This document shows, piece after piece, positions 25,834 through 34,082 of a stretch of 48,601 nt of DNA. The position numbers and the translations under genes are program-made. The stretch comes from Chloroflexota bacterium (GTDB taxonomy: Bacteria > Chloroflexota > Anaerolineae > Aggregatilineales > Phototrophicaceae). Under the pieces are notes generated by a model. It did not search any database. It was not told where the DNA came from and saw only the letters and a program-made list of their open reading frames with translations. Positions within the stretch are counted from its first letter, which is position 1. Each line of letters begins with the position of its first letter. Where the stretch lies: the NCBI GenBank assembly GCA_026707665.1, contig JAPOWK010000054.1, positions 1-48,601 on the forward strand, given 5' to 3'.

Positions 25834-25928
25834 TCGCCGGCGCTACGAATTCGCGAGCATAGCCAGCACGCCGTAAGCTGGACTACAATACGGCGGAATT
25901 TTGACATGGCTTCGCGACTGCGCATTTG

Positions 25929-26966
25929 ATGACCAATACCGACCCCAAACCCGCCCGTTTCCCCCGCCTGCGCGCGCTGTTGTTGCTGTTGCTCGCGCTG
26001 GCATTCGGGCTCGTCCTGATCGCCGCCATGACCTGGTTCGTCATCGGCTCCGCGCCTCGCTCCCAAGCGGTCGCCATCGCCAACGGCATCCGCGTCGCCG
26101 AATTCGCGACGCTGCCCGATGACGAGGCTTACCCGGCTGCACTGGCGATTAACGCCGACGGGACGCTCTACACCGGCAGTTATCAGAGCGGCGCTCTTTG
26201 GTCGATCAGCCCCGCTGGCGCTGTCAGCGAAATCCGCGGCAGCCGCGAGCGGATCGGCTCGGTGACCGGTCTTGACCTCGCCCCCGACCACACGCTGTTC
26301 ATCCTCGACCGCATCGCGCCCTTAAAGGCGGAAGGCGCCATCGTCTGGCGCTATGCCAAGGGCGAGTTGGATCAGCTATTCGAAATCCGGGCGGAGACAT
26401 TCTTTGGAAACGTCCTCCCCGACGATATCGCCGTCGATAGCGCCGGGCGCATTTATATCAGCGATCGCTTGGGGCATGTCCTGCGCTATTCGGCCGCGGG
26501 CGAGCCGCTCGGGGACGGCGTACCCTATTGGTGGATCGCCCCCTGTAGCGAGCGCTGCGAGATCACCGGCATCGCCTACGATCAAGCCAACGAAGCGCTT
26601 CTGATTGCCGATCCCGCCGCTGAAGCGGTTTACCGTGTCGTGATCACGGACGGTTCAGCGGGCGACACTGTCACGCTCATTGACGGGGCTGATCAGAAAA
26701 GCGACTTCGGCTTTGATGGCATCGCCCTGAGTCCCGGCGGCGATGTCTACCTCGCCCTGCTGAATTGGAATCGCGTCGCTCGCCTTGAGGCTGGCGAATT
26801 GTTTATGCTGGCGAAGGACTTCCGCGGCGCCAGCGACATCGCCTACGACGCCGCGCACGATCGCCTCTACGTGACCAACTGGAATCAGTTCGGCCTGGCT
26901 TTCGGCACTCGCCCGCAGTTGCCCTTCGCCATTGATGTGATTGATCTGTCGCCGGATTCAGCCTAA
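25929..26966 (+). CDS. Membrane-anchored SMP-30/NHL-like beta-propeller protein
   Basis: A 345-residue protein with an N-terminal membrane anchor (residues ~17-45, very Leu-rich) followed by an extracytoplasmic six-bladed-propeller-like domain. Blade motifs include NADGTLYTGSYQSGALW, DDIAVDSAGRIYISD, ITGIAYDQANEALLIAD and FDGIALSPGGDVYLA. The fold matches SMP-30/gluconolactonase or strictosidine-synthase-like propellers, but no clear metal-site set can be named. The ATG at 25929 is preferred over the adjacent TTG; no strong SD is visible. A TACAAT at 25884-25889 might be its -10. Function is unknown; sugar-lactone hydrolysis or surface binding are possibilities. Confidence 0.72.
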   Translation: MTNTDPKPARFPRLRALLLLLLALAFGLVLIAAMTWFVIGSAPRSQAVAIANGIRVAEFATLPDDEAYPAALAINADGTLYTGSYQSGALWSISPAGAVSEIRGSRERIGSVTGLDLAPDHTLFILDRIAPLKAEGAIVWRYAKGELDQLFEIRAETFFGNVLPDDIAVDSAGRIYISDRLGHVLRYSAAGEPLGDGVPYWWIAPCSERCEITGIAYDQANEALLIADPAAEAVYRVVITDGSAGDTVTLIDGADQKSDFGFDGIALSPGGDVYLALLNWNRVARLEAGELFMLAKDFRGASDIAYDAAHDRLYVTNWNQFGLAFGTRPQLPFAIDVIDLSPDSA

Positions 26967-27052
26967 CCTGACGCCATCCCTCCGCGCCGCTTGACCCGCC
27001 CGCGCAAGTCCGCTAGGCTAGATTTACCGTCTCGGCAGACGGAGAGACATAG

Positions 27053-28264
27053 ATGCGCAGACGCCGATCCCAGCGCCCCGGCGGACCGATACCGGTTTCG
27101 CCTTACCGTGCCCAGAGGCCCCTACCCCGCTGGCGTCGGCGCTTCGGCTGCCTTCTTCTGTTCAGCGCCATTGGACTCAGCATCGCGGCAGTCTACCTGG
27201 TTGTCAGCGCGCCGCCCATCACGGTCGCCAGCCCGGTCCTGCCAACTGAGGACGCGAGCGACCTGACGCTGACCCTGCTGCCGGAGACGGTCATCGCAGA
27301 CGAGCCGACAATTATTCCGCAAGAAGCCGACCAGCCGGCCGAACAGCCGACGATCAGCCCGGCGCAAATCCTGGCGCTGCTGGCGACGCCGCCCGATCCC
27401 GCCGCTGTCGACGGCGGCGCGGGCGCCGACCCCTTCACGCTGATCACCAACCGCGCGCGCAGCAAGATGACCAGCTATGTCGCCCAGCGCGGCGACACCA
27501 TTGCCGGCATCGCCAATCGCTACGGCTTGAAGAAGGAGTCGATCGCCTGGTGCAATGACTATCGTCTGGCGCTGGTTTTGCGGCCCGGCGATGTGGTCAG
27601 TATCCCGCCCGTCGATGGCGCCTGCCATACGGTCATTCGCACGCAGCGCAAGGACATCCGCGCCATCGCCGAGCAATACCAGGTCGATGACCCCTACGCC
27701 ATCATCGACTCGCCGGCGAATGAGCTGCCTGATATCGCGCCGGAGACGCTGCTGCCCAGCGGCACGCGCCTCTTCGTCCCCGGCGGCGAAGGCGAAATCA
27801 TCACCTGGAACGCGCCGGTGCAGCAAGATGGCGCTGGCAACGTGGTCGCCTTTGACCCCGGCAGCCCGTTCAGCTGTGGCGCCCGCTCGGGCGGCGGGAC
27901 GCGCTGGATCAATCCGCTGCCCAACGGCACCTTCGTCCGCGGCTATTACGCCGGGCACAGCGGCATCGACATCTCAGCGCCGACCGGCACGCCAATCTAC
28001 GCCGCCAACGGTGGTCCCATCCTCTACGCCGGCTGGAACAATTGGGGTTATGGCATTACCGTCGTCATCGGACACGGACCCTGGTCGACGCTCTACGGCC
28101 ACATGAGCAGCCGCGCGGTCGGTTGTGGCCAGGTTGTCGGCGCGGGACAGGTCATCGGTTATGTCGGCAGCACCGGGAACTCCTCCGGTCCCCATTTGCA
28201 TTTCGAGATTCGCTTTCGCAATCAACCGCAAGATCCGGCCTCGACTTCGGGGATTGGCTGGTAG
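27053..28264 (+). CDS. LysM and M23 (LytM/NlpD-like) cell-wall endopeptidase
   Basis: A 403-residue envelope protein. A basic N-terminus and one membrane anchor (~32-52) lead into a Pro/Glu/Thr-rich linker. A LysM-like module (SYVAQRGDTIAGIANRYGL, residues ~140-186) and a second weaker one bind peptidoglycan. The M23 domain fills the C-terminus with zinc ligands in HSGIDISAPTGTPI and GPHLHFEIR, so the site appears intact. It should cut peptide cross-bridges during growth or division. GGAGAGAC precedes the ATG. Cysteines in the linker region may form disulfides. Confidence 0.9.
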   Translation: MRRRRSQRPGGPIPVSPYRAQRPLPRWRRRFGCLLLFSAIGLSIAAVYLVVSAPPITVASPVLPTEDASDLTLTLLPETVIADEPTIIPQEADQPAEQPTISPAQILALLATPPDPAAVDGGAGADPFTLITNRARSKMTSYVAQRGDTIAGIANRYGLKKESIAWCNDYRLALVLRPGDVVSIPPVDGACHTVIRTQRKDIRAIAEQYQVDDPYAIIDSPANELPDIAPETLLPSGTRLFVPGGEGEIITWNAPVQQDGAGNVVAFDPGSPFSCGARSGGGTRWINPLPNGTFVRGYYAGHSGIDISAPTGTPIYAANGGPILYAGWNNWGYGITVVIGHGPWSTLYGHMSSRAVGCGQVVGAGQVIGYVGSTGNSSGPHLHFEIRFRNQPQDPASTSGIGW

Positions 28265-28284
28265 CGGCGCCGCAAAGTGGTTCT

Positions 28285-28390
28285 GTAGGGGCGACCTATC
28301 AGGTCGCCCGTTTTGCAGCGCCATTGAAGCTTGGGCGGCGAAACGGTAGAATCTGAATGATATGCGGGCGACCCAATGGGTCGCCCCTAC
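28285..28390. repeat. Pair of inverted REP palindromes
   Basis: 28285-28309 reads GTAGGGGCGACCTATCAGGTCGCCC. 28366-28390 is an inverted unit, GGGCGACCCAATGGGTCGCCCCTAC. Facing units with a spacer of about 55 bases are the classical arrangement of a bacterial interspersed mosaic element. Confidence 0.8.
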
Positions 28391-28421
28391 AGATTGTCGC
28401 GGTGTCAGGAAGGTGAACCAA

Positions 28422-28934
28422 ATGTCCTCGTTTCATACGGCACAAGAAGCCTGGACAGCGCTCAACAGAAGCGACGACGAGCAGGAGCGCGCCGCCGCCA
28501 TCGTTTACCTGGGCGAGCGCCAATACGCGCCGGCCGTGACGCGCTTGACCGAGCTCGTCCGCCAGTCTGACCCCGGCACACGCTATCTCGCGGCCAAGGC
28601 GCTGGGGCAAATCGGCGATGAGGCCGAGGCCGCGGTACCGACCCTGCTCGCGGCCTTGCGCGACAACGATATGTTCTTGCGCGCTGGCATCACCGGCGCC
28701 CTCATCAGGATCGGTCCGCCGTCGGTGCCCGGCTTGACCAATGCGCTCTTCGACCCCAACAGCGCCGTGAAACGCGCCGCTTGCAAAGCGCTCGGCAAAA
28801 TCGGCAGCGAGCGAGCGGTCCCGGCGCTGAAATTCTCGCTGCGCGACGGCAACAAAGGTGTGCGCCATTTCGCGCGCGAGGCCCTGGAGCGCATCGATAG
28901 TCCAGCGGCGCGGGAAGCGCTCAAAAGCGTCTGA
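28422..28934 (+). CDS. HEAT-repeat (PBS lyase-like) protein
   Basis: A 170-residue cytosolic alpha-solenoid. At least four HEAT-type repeats are seen: AAAIVYLGERQYAPAVTRLTELV, RYLAAKALGQIGDEAEAAVPTLL, AVKRAACKALGKIGSERAVPAL and GVRHFAREALERIDS. Such proteins act as scaffolds or bind partners; no catalytic site is expected. I use the ATG at 28422, preceded by AGGAAGG; an ATG at 28362 would read through a REP palindrome and is unlikely to be used. It stands alone between REPs and the ybdK-type gene. Confidence 0.85.
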   Translation: MSSFHTAQEAWTALNRSDDEQERAAAIVYLGERQYAPAVTRLTELVRQSDPGTRYLAAKALGQIGDEAEAAVPTLLAALRDNDMFLRAGITGALIRIGPPSVPGLTNALFDPNSAVKRAACKALGKIGSERAVPALKFSLRDGNKGVRHFAREALERIDSPAAREALKSV

Positions 28935-29130
28935 GGCCAATGGCGGCGCCCGAGTCGTCATGAAACAATGCATATCATGTATGGGCGAAAGAAGGCCAGT
29001 CGCTGTTGCAGCCACTTCGTCTTGAGAAAGTGCCGCCATTGCTTTGGCGCGGCAATGCATTCGCGACTTGTGCTTAAGGATTGACGGCGAGCGACGCTTT
29101 GCGCTATGGCGAGATTTGCTGGCTGTGTTA

Positions 29131-29147
29131 GTATCTGTTACAGATAC
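29131..29147. promoter_or_regulatory. Perfect palindrome, candidate operator
   Basis: GTATCTG-TTA-CAGATAC is a 17-base perfect inverted repeat 25 bases before the ATG at 29173. Its position suits a repressor or activator site overlapping the promoter or leader. The nine-base core CTGTTACAG recurs in reverse complement at 44409-44417 (CTGTAACAG). Confidence 0.5.
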
Positions 29148-29172
29148 GTGATTGTGGCATCGGAGGTGGATG

Positions 29173-30342
29173 ATGCATTCTGCGCCCTTGACCATCGGAA
29201 TCGAAGAAGAATACCAATTGATTGACCCGGAGACTGGCGAATTGGCGGCGGTTGTGCAGCAGTTGCTGCATGATGAAGGCATTCGGCAAATCGGCGACCA
29301 AGTCAAGCCTGAGTTCTTGCAATCGCAAATCGAGATCGGCAGCGCCATTTGCCAAAACGTGCAGGAAGCGCGGGCTGAATTGCTGCGCTTGCGAGGCGAA
29401 GTCAACAGCGTGGCCGAGCGCCACGGCTATTGCATCCTGGCCGCCAGCACGCACCCCTTTGCCAAATGGGAAGACCAGGAAGCCAACCCGGGCGAACGCT
29501 ACGAAGATCTCAAGGAATACATGCAAGAGGTGGCGCGGCAGATGCTGATATTCGGCATGCACGTGCATGTCGGCTTCGGCACGACGCGGGAGCAACTCGA
29601 TCTGCTGATCGACATTCAAAACCAATTGCGCTACTTTTTGCCGCACTTGCTCACATTTTCGACCAGCTCGCCATTCTGGCATGGGCATCCCACCGGGCTG
29701 AAAAGCTACCGCAGCATCATTTTCGAGAATCTGCCGCGCACCGGCACCGCGCCGATCTTTTCGTCATTTAGCGATTATGAGCGCCTCATCGAGACCTTCG
29801 GCCAAGTCGGCACCCTGGGCAAAGGACGCGGAGACGGCAAAGCCGATTACACCAAGATCTGGTGGGACAGCCGGCCGCATGAAGACTTCGGCACGCTCGA
29901 GATCCGCATCTGCGATATCTGCACCACTGTCGATGAGGCGGTCACCATCGCCGCGCTGGTGCAAGCGCTCGTCGCCAAGCTGATCAAGCTGCGCAATCAG
30001 AATCAGAGTTGGCGGATCTACCCCAATGAACTGATCGCCGAAAACAAGTGGCGGGCGGTTCGCTGGGGGCTGGATGGCCAATTGATTGATTATGGCAAGC
30101 GGGAATCGGTCTCGGCGCGTTCGCTGGCGCTAGAATTGCTGGAGTTTATCGACGACGTGGTAGATGAGCTGGGCTCGCGCGAAGAAGTCAACTATGTGCA
30201 CTCGATCCTGGAAAATGGCACCAGCTCCGATCGACAGCTGGCGGTCTACCATGAGTGCCTGGAGAACGGCGCGACGCAGCGGGAAGCCACAAGAGCGGTC
30301 GTGGATCACCTGCGGGAAGAGACGATGCGCGGGGTGGTGTAA
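29173..30342 (+). CDS. YbdK-type carboxylate-amine ligase (GCS2 family)
   Basis: A 389-residue ATP-grasp-like glutamate-cysteine ligase type 2 family member. Family hallmarks: LTIGIEEEYQLIDP at the N-terminus (metal/ATP site), CQNVQEARAELLRLR, MHVHVG, the LPRTGTAPIFSSFSDYE stretch and DFGTLEIRICDICTTVDEA. E. coli YbdK has weak gamma-glutamylcysteine synthetase activity; the real substrate is often unknown. I chose the second ATG of ATGATG (29173) because GGAGG is 6 bases upstream; the first ATG at 29170 is too close. It is preceded by a perfect palindrome that may control it and followed by a hairpin. Confidence 0.9.
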   Translation: MHSAPLTIGIEEEYQLIDPETGELAAVVQQLLHDEGIRQIGDQVKPEFLQSQIEIGSAICQNVQEARAELLRLRGEVNSVAERHGYCILAASTHPFAKWEDQEANPGERYEDLKEYMQEVARQMLIFGMHVHVGFGTTREQLDLLIDIQNQLRYFLPHLLTFSTSSPFWHGHPTGLKSYRSIIFENLPRTGTAPIFSSFSDYERLIETFGQVGTLGKGRGDGKADYTKIWWDSRPHEDFGTLEIRICDICTTVDEAVTIAALVQALVAKLIKLRNQNQSWRIYPNELIAENKWRAVRWGLDGQLIDYGKRESVSARSLALELLEFIDDVVDELGSREEVNYVHSILENGTSSDRQLAVYHECLENGATQREATRAVVDHLREETMRGVV

Positions 30343-30352
30343 ACGCTAGCAA

Positions 30353-30375
30353 GGGGTCAGCTACCGTCTGACCCC
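30353..30375 (+). terminator. Hairpin after ybdK-type gene
   Basis: GGGGTCAG-CTACCGT-CTGACCCC is an 8-bp perfect stem with a 7-base loop ending 33 bases after the stop. It lacks a clear T-run, so it is either a weak or Rho-dependent end or another short mobile palindrome. Confidence 0.4.
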
Positions 30376-30400
30376 AACCGTTATCTCTAGATTGGAATTC

Positions 30401-30425
30401 GTAGGGGCGAGGCGGTGACTCGCCC
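30401..30425 (+). repeat. REP palindrome
   Basis: GTAGGGGCGAGGCGGTGACTCGCCC: GTAG foot plus a stem with a bulge. It belongs to the same family as the units around the RAYT gene. Confidence 0.7.
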
Positions 30426-30454
30426 GATTGGCGTCACGAGCTTGACGAGCCCTG

Positions 30455-30523
30455 TCTCGCCCTTGTGCTGGCGTAGCGCCTGCTCAATTGCGGTTCGGCC
30501 ATCTGCAAGCGGTGCGGCGGCAA
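30455..30523 (-). pseudogene. Detached copy of the 2-hydroxyacid dehydrogenase C-terminus
   Basis: Read on the minus strand this gives PPHRLQMAEPQLSRRYASTRAR, nearly the same as the C-terminus PPRRLQMAEPELSRRYASTRAK of the dehydrogenase at 31172-32194. DNA identity is high over about 70 bases. The 151-codon coiled-coil gene lies between the two tails, so DNA seems to have entered at the gene end with duplication of the tail. No start or other domains are present. Confidence 0.65.
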
Positions 30524-30604
30524 CGGCTAACGGACTACTAGATTTGATTGAAAGGTCACGTTGGGAATGTCAGGTGGAGTGATATATTGCCCTTCGCGCA
30601 AGGT

Positions 30605-31060
30605 CTAAGATCCATCGGATGAGCCATCGGCGCTTACGCTTTCGCCTCCTAATCTGGCGATTAGCACAGTGTTGGCATCGACCTTTGCCTCGAGCTTATC
30701 AAATCTTTCGTCAATTTCGTTAAATCTTTCGTCAATGCGGATTTCTAACCTGTCGAATCGCGCGTTAATGTCGTCGAATCGCGCGTTGCTAGACGAGTTG
30801 ATTGCATGCACTGAAACGCCGAAAAGCGCCGCGACAAAGGCAAGCAGGGCAATGGTCTGGCTCATGGTAAATCCATAGCGGTCCGCTTTGTTTGCCGTCA
30901 TGCCGGCCTCAATCACTTGTTTCGGCGCTTGTGGTTGAGCCACTACATTGCCGCGCTTCTCTATCGGCGCATTCACACTAGTCTGCTTGGCCAATTCATC
31001 CATGCTTGGAGCAGCGCCGAATGTTTTGGCGTTGCCATGCTCTTCACTGATGTCTTTCAT
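30605..31060 (-). CDS. Coiled-coil single-pass membrane protein, unknown function
   Basis: A 151-residue protein. A hydrophilic N-terminus of ~65 residues is followed by one membrane span (TIALLAFVAALFGVSVHA, ~70-87) and then a regular heptad-like coiled coil (NARFDDINARFDRLEIRIDERF and onward) made of degenerate 7- to 14-residue repeats, ending in an acidic Ser-rich tail. I do not recognise a family beyond a general resemblance to small bacterial coiled-coil membrane proteins. The gene sits between two copies of the dehydrogenase tail, so it may be part of an insertion. The composition is less GC-rich than its neighbours. Confidence 0.65.
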   Translation of the reverse strand: MKDISEEHGNAKTFGAAPSMDELAKQTSVNAPIEKRGNVVAQPQAPKQVIEAGMTANKADRYGFTMSQTIALLAFVAALFGVSVHAINSSSNARFDDINARFDRLEIRIDERFNEIDERFDKLEAKVDANTVLIARLGGESVSADGSSDGS

Positions 31061-31068
31061 AATACCGC

Positions 31069-31074
31069 ATTATA
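31069..31074 (-). promoter_or_regulatory. TATAAT -10 of coiled-coil gene (possible leaderless start)
   Basis: On the minus strand a perfect TATAAT ends 8 bases before the ATG at 31060, which would place transcription start at or next to the start codon. No -35 is recognisable at the usual spacing. Confidence 0.35.
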
Positions 31075-31171
31075 ACGTTACTCTCAACAAGCGGGCAATG
31101 GCGCAGAATAGTCTGTAAGGTTTGAGTCTTGTCAACCGGTAGTTGGCGCCCTCGCTGTCGTCAATGCCAAG

Positions 31172-32194
31172 TCATTTGCGCTTCGCCCGTGTGCTGGCGT
31201 AGCGCCGGCTCAGTTCCGGTTCCGCCATTTGCAGGCGGCGCGGAGGCATGCCCTTCACAATCGCCTCCAGATCGTCCACCACCATCTCGCCCAGCTCAAC
31301 CATGCCCTGCGCCACCGATCCGGCCCGATGCGCGGACAGGATGGCGCCCTCGGCCGCGCGAATCGGGTGATCGGCCGGCAGCGGCTCTATGGGGAACACG
31401 TCCGTCGCCAGCTTGAAGCGCCCCGCCAGCACCATTTTAGTCGCCGCGTCAAAGTCGATCACGTGGGCGCGGCTCGCCAATATCAAGACGGCATTCGGCT
31501 GAATCAACTCCAGCAGTTCGCGCGAGAGCATCGCCCGATTCTCGCTTGACGGGACCGCCATCACGAAGATGAACTTTGACGTCGCCATCAGATCTTCCAG
31601 CGCTAGCGGCCGCAATCCCTGTCGCGTCAGATAGCCATCGCTGAGCCAGGGATCATAAACGGAAATGCTAACCCCGAAGGGCTTCAGGAGCGGGTGCAGC
31701 GCGCGGGCGAGGCTGCCATAGCCGATAATGCCGACCGGCTGGTCGTAGAGCAAGAAGGTATCGACATTGCCGTGCCAGAGGTAGGCTTCGTCGCCGCGGC
31801 GCATCAGGCGGTCGCCATAAGAGATTTGTCGTGCCGCGTCTATCGCCAACCCGAGCGAAAACTCCGCCACTTGCCGCCCAAAACCCGGCGCTGCACTCAA
31901 GACGCGGATGCGCCGCTCATAGCAAGTTTCGTAATCCAGCTTGAGCGGGAAGCTGCCGGATACATCCATGATCGCTTTCAGGCACCCCGCCTGGTCCAGC
32001 ACATCGCCATAATGCCAGCCCGATGTGACCACGACATCGGCGCTAGGCAAAGCGCGCAGGAAGTCCTCCTGTGGCATGCGCTCGTCGTTTCCCCAAATGA
32101 CATCGACCAGGTCGCGCATCCGCTGCTGGTCTTCCGGCGAAAAGATCTCGTCCATCCGCCGAAAACTCGGATTGACTATCACTTTGCTTTTCAT
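31172..32194 (-). CDS. D-isomer-specific 2-hydroxyacid dehydrogenase family protein
   Basis: A 340-residue NAD(P)-linked dehydrogenase. The nucleotide-binding motif is GIIGYGSLARAL (~154-165). The catalytic set is visible as Arg in LASRAHVID, Glu in FPIEPLP and His in LSAHRAGS. The N-terminal catalytic-domain lobe lacks the strict phosphoglycerate dehydrogenase features, so the substrate is open (hydroxypyruvate, glyoxylate or a sugar-acid-derived keto acid). GAGGACACG precedes the ATG. A second member of the family lies at 45806. Its last ~24 codons are duplicated at 30455-30523. Confidence 0.9.
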   Translation of the reverse strand: MKSKVIVNPSFRRMDEIFSPEDQQRMRDLVDVIWGNDERMPQEDFLRALPSADVVVTSGWHYGDVLDQAGCLKAIMDVSGSFPLKLDYETCYERRIRVLSAAPGFGRQVAEFSLGLAIDAARQISYGDRLMRRGDEAYLWHGNVDTFLLYDQPVGIIGYGSLARALHPLLKPFGVSISVYDPWLSDGYLTRQGLRPLALEDLMATSKFIFVMAVPSSENRAMLSRELLELIQPNAVLILASRAHVIDFDAATKMVLAGRFKLATDVFPIEPLPADHPIRAAEGAILSAHRAGSVAQGMVELGEMVVDDLEAIVKGMPPRRLQMAEPELSRRYASTRAKRK

Positions 32195-32631
32195 CGTGTC
32201 CTCGCAACTGTGTAGCTACCAGTAAGATATATACGCATCCATTCGAATTTGCGGCGCGGCGGGCGACCCAATGAGTCGCGCAGGTCACGTAGACACAGAC
32301 CGTCAGTCGCCCCTACAATACTTTCACGCAAGCGAGCGACATAATATGTCGCCCCTACAAGGCTTGTCCGGTACTGCAGAAAGCCTGTTTTCCGTACGAC
32401 TTACCCCATCCCCGGCCCTTCCCCAGTGATCTAGGGAAGGGTGACTCGACGGCAGAATTGGGAAATTTGGAGCCGTGACAGTCAGAAACTCGTAGTTCCG
32501 AGCGCGCTCCAAGAGCGCTCCCCCTTCCTTAGCTTGCTGGGGAAGGGGGTTGGGGGGACGGGGTGTAATTGGCGCGATAGCATGTACCAGTACCGGACAA
32601 GCCTTACAACTTCCACCAAGTCAGAAAAACG
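32195..32631. other. Repeat-rich intergenic region
   Basis: This gap contains a degenerate REP (32260-32280), a partial inverted REP foot (32302-32316, GTCAGTCGCCCCTAC), a fuller inverted REP (32332-32358, GCGACATAATATGTCGCCCCTAC) and two type B G/C-tract repeats (32404-32450 and 32505-32570, CTCCCCCTTCC...GGGGAAGGGGG). No gene is seen. Confidence 0.7.
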
Positions 32632-33756
32632 CTATTTCAGCCGCCGGTCATACCAGACCGGGAGCTCCCCCAGGCAGACGCCGATATGGAGGGCGGCCGC
32701 CTGCAAAGCCGTACTGACCGCTTCCGGCTCCAGCGCATGCACATCAAGGGACCGCTCTTTGTCCGTCCCTGAGTCGCGCCCAATCAGAAGCGCGTCAACG
32801 ATCTTTTCCTTATCGATCAGGACCGGCATAAACCGCCCATTGAGCAGGTGAAGGTTGATCTCGCCGTGAAACACCGTCGGCTTGCGACCACGTTTCTTGA
32901 CCACCTCGCTGGCATAGATGGACTGCACACCGCCCGCGTTCACTTTCCATACTTGGCGATTGCCGCGGGCCGCGCTGATCGTCTTCTCATAGGGATTGAT
33001 GATGATGGCATTCGGCTCGCGCAGGATGATCAATGCCAGGCGCGCCATAGCGAGCAGCAGCAAAACGGCAACGGCGATTCCCAAATAGGGCAGCCAAGCC
33101 GGGTTCGGTATCAGCGTACCGGCGATGGGCAAGCCCAACTCGCTCGTCAACGTCGAGAAGGACACCCACAAATAGACGACCGTCAGCAGGCCGTACCAGG
33201 CAATCTGACGCTGCTTGGCGCGCAGCCAACGCTCTTTCCGTTCCAGCCGCAATTCACCTTCGATGCCGCGCTCCAGGCGCCACAAGCCGAGATCAAGCGG
33301 CAGCGGCTCCAAAGCGATCGGTTCCGGCTCGGGCTCAGGCTCAATCGCCGCCGACGCGGTTGAGGCGAAGGGAATGTCAAGTGTATTCGCCAGCGCGGTT
33401 CCGAGTTGCATCGCCGCCGCTTCATGCGCGCTGGCATCGGCATCCGTAAAGCGCAGCAATTCGAACCAGCGGCTCGAGCGCGCCAGCGAAATCTCTGGCG
33501 ACAGCGTCAATCCAAGCTGCCACGAACTCGACTCATTGGACCATCCAAGCACCACCTGCCCCAGATCGGCCCCCAGAATCTCGCCCGATTCCGGCAAGTC
33601 GCGGCTGACAGCGAAGTAGCCGTTGTAGCGGAATGGCAAGCCGGTCTTGGCTTCGACAACCAGCTTCGGCTTTGCCGGATCATCCACTTGAATCAGGCGC
33701 CAGCGGTCCGCGCTATAGTCGACGAGGGAGTTTGCGGATACGGCGATTCTGGGCAT
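32632..33756 (-). CDS. Two-span membrane protein, unknown function
   Basis: A 374-residue protein not recognised by family. Residues 1-~135 are a soluble domain with YSADRWRLIQVDD and GYFAVSRDLPE. A Glu/Pro-rich linker (PEPEPEPIALEPLP) and a basic helix precede two membrane spans (~188-212 and ~222-245). The C-terminal soluble part contains NPYEKTISAARGNRQVWKV, like a PH-like or DUF304-type membrane-linked domain where a span is followed by an R/K-rich beta fold. The ATG is at 33756 and no strong SD is seen. It is flanked by repeat-filled gaps, so it is probably monocistronic. Confidence 0.7.
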   Translation of the reverse strand: MPRIAVSANSLVDYSADRWRLIQVDDPAKPKLVVEAKTGLPFRYNGYFAVSRDLPESGEILGADLGQVVLGWSNESSSWQLGLTLSPEISLARSSRWFELLRFTDADASAHEAAAMQLGTALANTLDIPFASTASAAIEPEPEPEPIALEPLPLDLGLWRLERGIEGELRLERKERWLRAKQRQIAWYGLLTVVYLWVSFSTLTSELGLPIAGTLIPNPAWLPYLGIAVAVLLLLAMARLALIILREPNAIIINPYEKTISAARGNRQVWKVNAGGVQSIYASEVVKKRGRKPTVFHGEINLHLLNGRFMPVLIDKEKIVDALLIGRDSGTDKERSLDVHALEPEAVSTALQAAALHIGVCLGELPVWYDRRLK

Positions 33757-34082
33757 GGGGCAGTGTCAGATTGCTCTTGGGTCAAACGGCAGATGCACAT
33801 TATGACAGACTTCCAGAGCAAATTGCAGACGTGATTTGTTCTAAAGCGGTATTCTGACCAATTGAATAGCTCGCTGAGCAAACGAAAAATCTCCGCGTCC
33901 GCCCTTTTTGAACTCCGTGTGAGAAGTCGGCTGTAGGGGCGACTCGGTGGGCCGCAGACACTGACCGTCAGTCGCCCGCGTGCATATATCTAGGACTTAG
34001 ATTGGCGAGCCACCAGCTCGCGAGGGGCGGCGCCCAATACACGTTTGGCGCTCGGCAAATGGCAAAGCGCAGGTATGCAGCC
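33757..34082. other. Intergenic region with composite REP
   Basis: 33933-33977 has a GTAGGGGCGACT foot and arm paired with AGTCGCCC 26 bases later, so the hairpin has a long loop. 34004-34029 holds a degraded copy (GGCGAGCCACCAGCTCGC). The rest shows no gene. Confidence 0.6.

Noticed and set aside
28362..28421. HEAT-repeat gene starting at ATG 28362
   Set aside because: The first 20 codons would be a REP palindrome; the ATG at 28422 has a better ribosome binding site.
30353..30375. tRNA or attachment site at the GGGGTCAG hairpin
   Set aside because: It is a short perfect stem only; no cloverleaf or integrase gene is nearby.
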